A stretch of 10,727 nucleotides of DNA from JAZDLM01 sp043801895 (GTDB lineage Bacteria; Patescibacteriota; Kazan-3B-28), in the NCBI GenBank assembly GCA_043801895.1, contig JAZDLM010000046.1, positions 1 through 10,727 on the forward strand. Reading direction: 5' to 3'. The notes under the pieces are model-generated. The model was not told where the DNA came from and did not search any database. It saw only the letters and a list, made by a program, of their open reading frames with translations. Below, one piece after another: positions 7,708 through 10,727 of the stretch. Positions within the stretch are counted from its first letter, which is position 1. Each line of letters starts with the position of its first letter. A program made the position numbers and the translations under genes.

Positions 7708-8651
7708 TCTATCTACTTTACGGCGAGAACACTTACTTCTCGAAGGAAAAGTTAGCCGCCATTCGGCAGAAGTTTTTAGCTACCAACCCACCCGACAACC
7801 TAATCATTCGATCGGCTCATGATCTGTCGGTGGCCGGGCTGCCAGAGCTATTTTTCGCGCAAACTCTGCTAGGCGGCAAGCGGCTGGTGGTGATCGAAGA
7901 CGCGCTTGGCACAGCTAGCGATGAAGTTAAGCATGAGCTGGTCAAAATCCTGAAACAAGCAATTCCCGACGATCTGACGGTGATTTTTCGCGAGACCGGC
8001 AAAATTGATGCGCGCGAATCACTATTTAAATTGCTCAATCAGCCCAAGCAAGCTCAAGAGTTCATTGCCCCCTCCGCAGCAGCGTTAACCACCGAGGCAA
8101 ATCAGATGGCGCAAGCACGAGGATTAAAACTTAGCCAAAAGCAAAGCGCGACACTATCGGAAAGGAGCGGCGGGGACCTGTGGCAGCTGCATAATGAGAT
8201 CGATAAACTCTCCGCTGCTAAATTCGGTCAAACCGTAAGCGATGAGGTCTTTGAGGCGATCGCTTCTGGCGACTTGTCTGATAGTAGCTTTGCGCTAGTC
8301 GACGCTATCATGAACCGTCAGCCAGCCGCTGCTAGTCGAGCTCTTTGGCGGGCCACCAATCATGGCGAGAATGACATTAAAATGCTCGGCTCGATCATCT
8401 ACCAGTTGCGCATTCTGTTGCGGGTATCCGAATTAGTCGCCCAGGGTCGCTCTCTTGCTGACATCGCGCGGGCGATCGGGGCGCACCCGTTCGTAGTCCG
8501 CAAGGCTGCCGCTCGAGTCAACCGCTTCGACCGGTCGCGGCTGATCGCAACCTACCAAACTATTGTCCGGCTCGATCGTCAAATCAAAACCGGCGCCGTT
8601 GACTCTAACGATGCGCTGGATATTCTAACAACTCGCTTGTCAGCCGGCTAA
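7704..8651 (+). CDS. holA: DNA polymerase III delta subunit
   Basis: 315 residues, slightly short but normal for the family. Delta is the subunit of the clamp loader that opens the beta sliding clamp during replication. The N-terminus MIYLLYGENTYF matches the usual start, where delta has a degenerate nucleotide-binding fold. The middle has GGKRLVVIEDA and a DDLTVIFRE strand, then a helical region with LSERSGGDLWQLHNEIDKL. The C-terminal collar domain (about 205-315) has NHGENDIKMLGSIIYQLRILLRV, a HPFVVRKA motif and the late DRQIKTG segment, all typical. The ATG overlaps the stop of the VanW-type gene by 4 bases and has no Shine-Dalgarno, so translation is probably coupled. Its last 12 bases overlap the 3' end of rpsT on the other strand, and no terminator is visible between them. 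Confidence 0.95.
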   Translation: MIYLLYGENTYFSKEKLAAIRQKFLATNPPDNLIIRSAHDLSVAGLPELFFAQTLLGGKRLVVIEDALGTASDEVKHELVKILKQAIPDDLTVIFRETGKIDARESLFKLLNQPKQAQEFIAPSAAALTTEANQMAQARGLKLSQKQSATLSERSGGDLWQLHNEIDKLSAAKFGQTVSDEVFEAIASGDLSDSSFALVDAIMNRQPAAASRALWRATNHGENDIKMLGSIIYQLRILLRVSELVAQGRSLADIARAIGAHPFVVRKAAARVNRFDRSRLIATYQTIVRLDRQIKTGAVDSNDALDILTTRLSAG

Positions 8652-8891
8652 ATTATTTTTGCCGACCGTCTTGGCTAGACGAGATTTCATCCGGGCGGCT
8701 CGACGAGGATGGATTACCCGCCGCTTGGTGGCCTTGTCGATAGCCTTAAAGGCCGAGCTCAGGCTCTCGGGCAAATGATCCGTCTCGACCTTTTTGACGG
8801 CCGAGCGGACAGCTGATTTACGAGTTAGGTTCAGCTTCCGCTTCCGAGCGGAACTTCTCACCTTCTTTTTGGCTGATTTTATGATCGGCAT
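8640..8891 (-). CDS. rpsT: 30S ribosomal protein S20
   Basis: 83 residues, close to the usual 85-90, very rich in Lys and Arg. The N-terminus MPIIKSAKKKVRSSARKRK and the middle LTRKSAVRSAVKKV match bacterial S20, a three-helix protein that binds 16S rRNA early in 30S assembly. The upstream frame meets a stop four codons before the ATG, so the start is secure. The gene faces holA and overlaps its 3' end by 12 bases. In many bacteria rpsT lies near holA, often as a convergent or close neighbour, so the pairing is familiar. There is no Shine-Dalgarno next to the ATG, but a strong GGAGGAGGAG lies about 40 bases upstream. S20 represses its own translation in E. coli; whether this leader does the same is unknown. 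Confidence 0.95.
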   Translation of the reverse strand: MPIIKSAKKKVRSSARKRKLNLTRKSAVRSAVKKVETDHLPESLSSAFKAIDKATKRRVIHPRRAARMKSRLAKTVGKNNLAG

Positions 8892-9044
8892 AGTAGAAGC
8901 TTAGTTAAGCCTACAGACCCTAGATTAGCTGCTCCTCCTCCAACTGTAAAGAGTTAGTCCCCAAGCCCACTTCTGGCTATATTAGTTGACAGAAGGCAAA
9001 GTTTCTTCTAGGCTGAAAAATCAAATAATCAAAGTTCCCTTCTT
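8892..9044. other. Divergent intergenic region between rpsT and the DHH gene
   Basis: This 153-base gap must carry the starts for rpsT (leftward) and the DHH gene (rightward). Rightward, a consensus -35 at 8986 pairs with a weak -10 at 9009. Leftward, TAATAT (complement of 8979-8984) could be a -10, but I find no -35 at the right distance. A triple GGAGGAGGAGC on the - strand (complement of 8931-8941) lies in the rpsT leader. No RNA gene or convincing long hairpin was seen. Confidence 0.6.
8986..9014 (+). promoter_or_regulatory. Putative promoter of the DHH phosphoesterase gene
   Basis: A perfect TTGACA (8986-8991) is followed after exactly 17 bases by TAGGCT (9009-9014). The -10 keeps only the key first, second and last bases of TATAAT. 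A start near 9021 would give a leader of about 24 bases without Shine-Dalgarno before the ATG at 9045. Confidence 0.55.
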
Positions 9045-10226
9045 ATGGATCAGACTCCCAAACAACAAGCAGTTGAGTTGATCACCAAGGCGCAGAACCT
9101 TTTGGTGGTACCCGGTCGCCCGGACGGCGATTCGTTGGGGTCGGCCTTAGCTTTACTGTTGGTCGCCCAGAAGCTAGGCAAGAATGTGTCGGCAGCCGTG
9201 CTCGACCCAATGTCGGAGATGTATAGATTTCTGCCGGGTATTAATCAACTTAGCGCTCAAATCAATGGTTTGCGCGACTTTGTGATCACCCTCCAAAATC
9301 CCAGCGTGGAAGCTGACCGGCTCTCCTACAATATCCAGGGCGATCAGCTCAATATTATTATCACGCCTAAGGTCGGGAGCTACCGGCCGGAAGATGTTAG
9401 CTTCAACCAGGGGGAATTAAACTATGATGTGATCGTTGTAGTGGATGCTGCCGACCTGTCGCAGTTGGGCGAAGCGTACAATCGGTATCCTGCTATTTTC
9501 CAGGAGATTCCAGTTATCAATATTGATCACCACGCCAGCAATGCATTTTTCGGCGCGGTAAATGTGGTCGATCTAACGGCCACCTCCACCGCTGAGATCT
9601 TGGTCGGACTGATCGAAGCTCTAGGGCAAAACCTGATCGATGAAGATGTGGCGACCTGTCTCTTGGCTGGCATTATCTCCGACACCGGCTCTTTCCAAAA
9701 TTTTAATACCACCCCTAAGTCTTTGACCGTGGCCGCTCAGATGGTAGGCCATGGCGCGCGTCAACAAGAGATCATCCGCCATCTATTTAAAACCAAAGCT
9801 CTTTCCACCCTGAAACTATGGGGGCAGGTCTTAGCTCGATTGAATTTCGACCCCACCCATAAACTAGTTTGGTCTACTGCCGACCTCTCCGACCTAGCCT
9901 CGACCGGGGCGACCAAGGAAGACTTTACTGGCCTGATCGATAGCTTAATGACGAGTGTGCCGGGGGCGGATGTGGTGTTGCTCTTGACCGAGCGGGAGCC
10001 TGGACAGGTTTATGGCAGTATCCGAACAGCTAAAGGGGTAGATGCGGCTGAATTAGCCAGACTGTTCGGCGGTGGCGGGCATCCTGGGGCAGCCGCTTTC
10101 CAGATGCTGGATGTCGCTCTCGAGCAGGCTAAGCCCATGGTGATCGGGAAATTCACCGAGTATCAGGCTAAGCGTCTGGGGGTCGGAGTTGTTAGTCAGC
10201 CCGAAGAAGTGGCCTCCGAAGCCTAA
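9045..10226 (+). CDS. NrnA-like DHH/DHHA1 family phosphoesterase with insertion
   Basis: 393 residues, against about 310-340 for NrnA. NrnA enzymes degrade short RNA oligonucleotides to nucleotides and dephosphorylate pAp, using two Mn2+ ions. Motifs in order: RPDGDSLGS (Asp27, Asp29), VVVDAAD (Asp134), DHH at 161-163, SDTGSF (Asp213), and the DHHA1 substrate-binding GGGGHPG at 342-348. Two things are odd. The histidine normally four residues before the first aspartate (HxxPDxD) is Pro23. About 50 extra residues (roughly 75-125, including a NIIITPKVGSYRPEDVSF stretch) separate the first two motifs. I recall similar insertions in phosphoesterases from Candidate Phyla Radiation genomes, but this needs alignment. 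It lies before rpsO, as nrnA does in many bacteria (nrnA-truB-ribF-rpsO-pnp), but truB and ribF are absent. Activity could be altered, so I give no gene symbol. Confidence 0.88.
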   Translation: MDQTPKQQAVELITKAQNLLVVPGRPDGDSLGSALALLLVAQKLGKNVSAAVLDPMSEMYRFLPGINQLSAQINGLRDFVITLQNPSVEADRLSYNIQGDQLNIIITPKVGSYRPEDVSFNQGELNYDVIVVVDAADLSQLGEAYNRYPAIFQEIPVINIDHHASNAFFGAVNVVDLTATSTAEILVGLIEALGQNLIDEDVATCLLAGIISDTGSFQNFNTTPKSLTVAAQMVGHGARQQEIIRHLFKTKALSTLKLWGQVLARLNFDPTHKLVWSTADLSDLASTGATKEDFTGLIDSLMTSVPGADVVLLLTEREPGQVYGSIRTAKGVDAAELARLFGGGGHPGAAAFQMLDVALEQAKPMVIGKFTEYQAKRLGVGVVSQPEEVASEA

Positions 10227-10244
10227 AATCAGCCATTTAGCCAC

Positions 10245-10273
10245 TTGATTAAACCCAGGCTCGATGCTATACT
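10245..10273 (+). promoter_or_regulatory. Near-consensus extended promoter of rpsO
   Basis: TTGATT (10245-10250), exactly 17 bases, then TATACT (10268-10273) preceded by TGC, which adds the extended -10 element. This is the best promoter in the window. Transcription would begin near 10280, only about 14 bases before the rpsO ATG at 10294. The earlier in-frame ATG at 10264 lies inside the promoter and so cannot be used from this transcript. Confidence 0.85.
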
Positions 10274-10293
10274 GGGGCGGTATCAGAAATCTT

Positions 10294-10563
10294 ATGGCAA
10301 TTAAGACGGAAAAAAAGAAAAAAATCATCGTCGAACATCAGTCGCACGAGAAGGACACCGGCTCAACCGAGGTGCAAATCGCTTTGTTGACCGCTAAAGT
10401 CGATGAGCTAACTCGTCATCTGAAAACCCACGTAAAAGATGTCCACTCCCGCCGCGGGCTGTTCAAAATGGTAGGCAATCGCCGGCGGCTGCTGGTCTTC
10501 TTAGAGAAAAATGATCCTAAAAGTTATAGCATTCTAACTAAGAAGTTAAAAATTAGGAAGTAG
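10294..10563 (+). CDS. rpsO: 30S ribosomal protein S15
   Basis: 89 residues, the standard length for S15, when started at the ATG at 10294 (MAIKTEKKKK). An in-frame ATG ten codons earlier (10264) is rejected because it overlaps the promoter -10 region and would add a non-S15 leader. Family hallmarks are DTGSTEVQIALLTAKVDELTRHLKTH, HSRRGLFKMVGNRRRLLVFL and the C-terminal SYSILTKKLKIRK. S15 binds the central domain of 16S rRNA and starts assembly of the 30S platform. It has a strong promoter of its own, a very short leader and no Shine-Dalgarno. It is followed by a long hairpin and the probable start of pnp, the same order as in E. coli and many other bacteria, where rpsO and pnp share transcripts. 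Confidence 0.97.
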   Translation: MAIKTEKKKKIIVEHQSHEKDTGSTEVQIALLTAKVDELTRHLKTHVKDVHSRRGLFKMVGNRRRLLVFLEKNDPKSYSILTKKLKIRK

Positions 10564-10570
10564 GACATTG

Positions 10571-10672
10571 TACCGGAAGCTCGCAGAGAGCAAAGTCAGA
10601 AGCAAGCGCAAATCTTGAGGGGTAGATTTGTTCTTGCTCCTGACTTTAGACATCGCTCTCGCGGCCACGGTA
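10571..10672 (+). promoter_or_regulatory. Long hairpin between rpsO and pnp, candidate RNase III processing site
   Basis: The inner stem pairs 10592-10615 with 10624-10647: AAAGTCAG with CTGACTTT, AGCAAG with CTTGCT, AAATCT with AGATTT, broken only by two mismatches, around an 8-base loop (10616-10623). An outer stem continues with GAGAGC (10586-10591) against GCTCTC (10655-10660), then CGC/GCG after a bulged A, and TACCG (10571-10575) against CGGTA (10668-10672). A 7-base bulge (10648-10654) sits on the right side between the stems. There is no T-run, so it is not an intrinsic terminator. In E. coli a similar long stem in the pnp leader is cut by RNase III and lets PNPase repress its own mRNA. 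The position and shape here match, but function is inferred. Confidence 0.75.
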
Positions 10673-10690
10673 GATGACCCGATCTTTCTT

Positions 10691-10698
10691 GGGAAGGA
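10691..10698 (+). promoter_or_regulatory. Shine-Dalgarno of the probable pnp gene
   Basis: GGGAAGGA ends 4 bases before the ATG at 10703. It is one of the two clear Shine-Dalgarno sequences in the window and supports this start codon. Confidence 0.7.
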
Positions 10699-10702
10699 CT
10701 CT

Positions 10703-10727
10703 ATGAAAAAATTCGGAACTAAGCTTG
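10703..10727 (+). CDS. pnp: Probable polynucleotide phosphorylase, first 8 codons only
   Basis: Only MKKFGTKL is visible before the window ends, too little to identify the protein on its own. The call rests on context: it follows rpsO and a long stem-loop, has a good Shine-Dalgarno, and an N-terminus of the MKKF type is common for PNPase. PNPase is a trimeric 3'-5' exoribonuclease that uses phosphate to degrade RNA. No separate promoter is seen between rpsO and this start, so it is probably transcribed from the rpsO promoter. If the context misleads, it could be any other gene. Confidence 0.6.

Noticed and set aside
10207..10246. AAGTGGC/GCCACTT pairing around the DHH gene stop as a terminator
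   Set aside because: Only 7 bp with a 26-base loop, no T-run, and it runs into the rpsO -35 element.
10264..10293. Upstream in-frame ATG for rpsO
   Set aside because: It lies within the promoter, just before the -10 hexamer, and would add ten residues not found in S15; starting at 10294 gives exactly the usual 89 residues.
1..10727. UGA recoded to glycine, as in some Candidate Phyla Radiation lineages
   Set aside because: UGA acts as a normal stop at the ends of the VanW-type gene and rpsT, and no conserved gene here has internal UGA.
1..10727. CRISPR array, insertion sequence, tRNA or defence system
   Set aside because: No regularly spaced repeats, transposase-like protein, tRNA cloverleaf or nuclease/helicase cassette was found; all long frames are accounted for by the genes listed.

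Overview
The window is a stretch of ordinary bacterial chromosome with a base composition near 50% GC. It is densely packed, with eleven protein genes (the first and last cut by the window edges), mostly overlapping or a few bases apart. Several traits suggest a member of the Candidate Phyla Radiation (Patescibacteria). These are the style of the VanW protein with its CxQxS-type core, a DHH phosphoesterase with a long insertion, compact ribosomal proteins, and tightly coupled genes. This placement is inferred from recalled family resemblance, not from a search. The standard genetic code fits all genes.

Region 1 (1-3921) is the end of a cell-surface polysaccharide cluster on the + strand. It holds the tail of a GT4 glycosyltransferase, two consecutive multi-pass membrane proteins of the O-antigen ligase/polymerase (Wzy_C) type, and a complete GT4 glycosyltransferase. 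The first three genes overlap by 8 bases at each junction and the fourth follows after one base, so they look like one translationally coupled operon. The glycosyltransferases would build a glycan on a lipid carrier, and the Wzy_C proteins would polymerise it or transfer it outside the membrane.

Region 2 (3922-8651) starts with an extended -10 promoter. It holds a K+-independent-type membrane pyrophosphatase (hppA), an unrecognised 72-residue protein, a membrane-anchored VanW/peptidoglycan-binding protein, and the DNA polymerase III delta subunit (holA). The last three are coupled by overlaps. rpsT (ribosomal protein S20) faces them on the - strand and overlaps the 3' end of holA by 12 bases.

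Region 3 (8892-10727) starts with a divergent intergenic region carrying a promoter. It is followed by an NrnA-like DHH/DHHA1 phosphoesterase, then a near-consensus promoter and rpsO (S15). A long imperfect hairpin comes next, then the first codons of what is probably pnp. This is a shortened form of the widespread nrnA-truB-ribF-rpsO-pnp order, and the hairpin sits where E. coli has its RNase III processing stem.

No mobile element, CRISPR array, RNA gene or defence system was found. The best leads are the rpsO-pnp hairpin, the altered active site and insertion of the DHH protein, a perfect 12-bp inverted repeat inside a ligase gene, the unknown 72-residue protein, and a strong excess of GATC sites.
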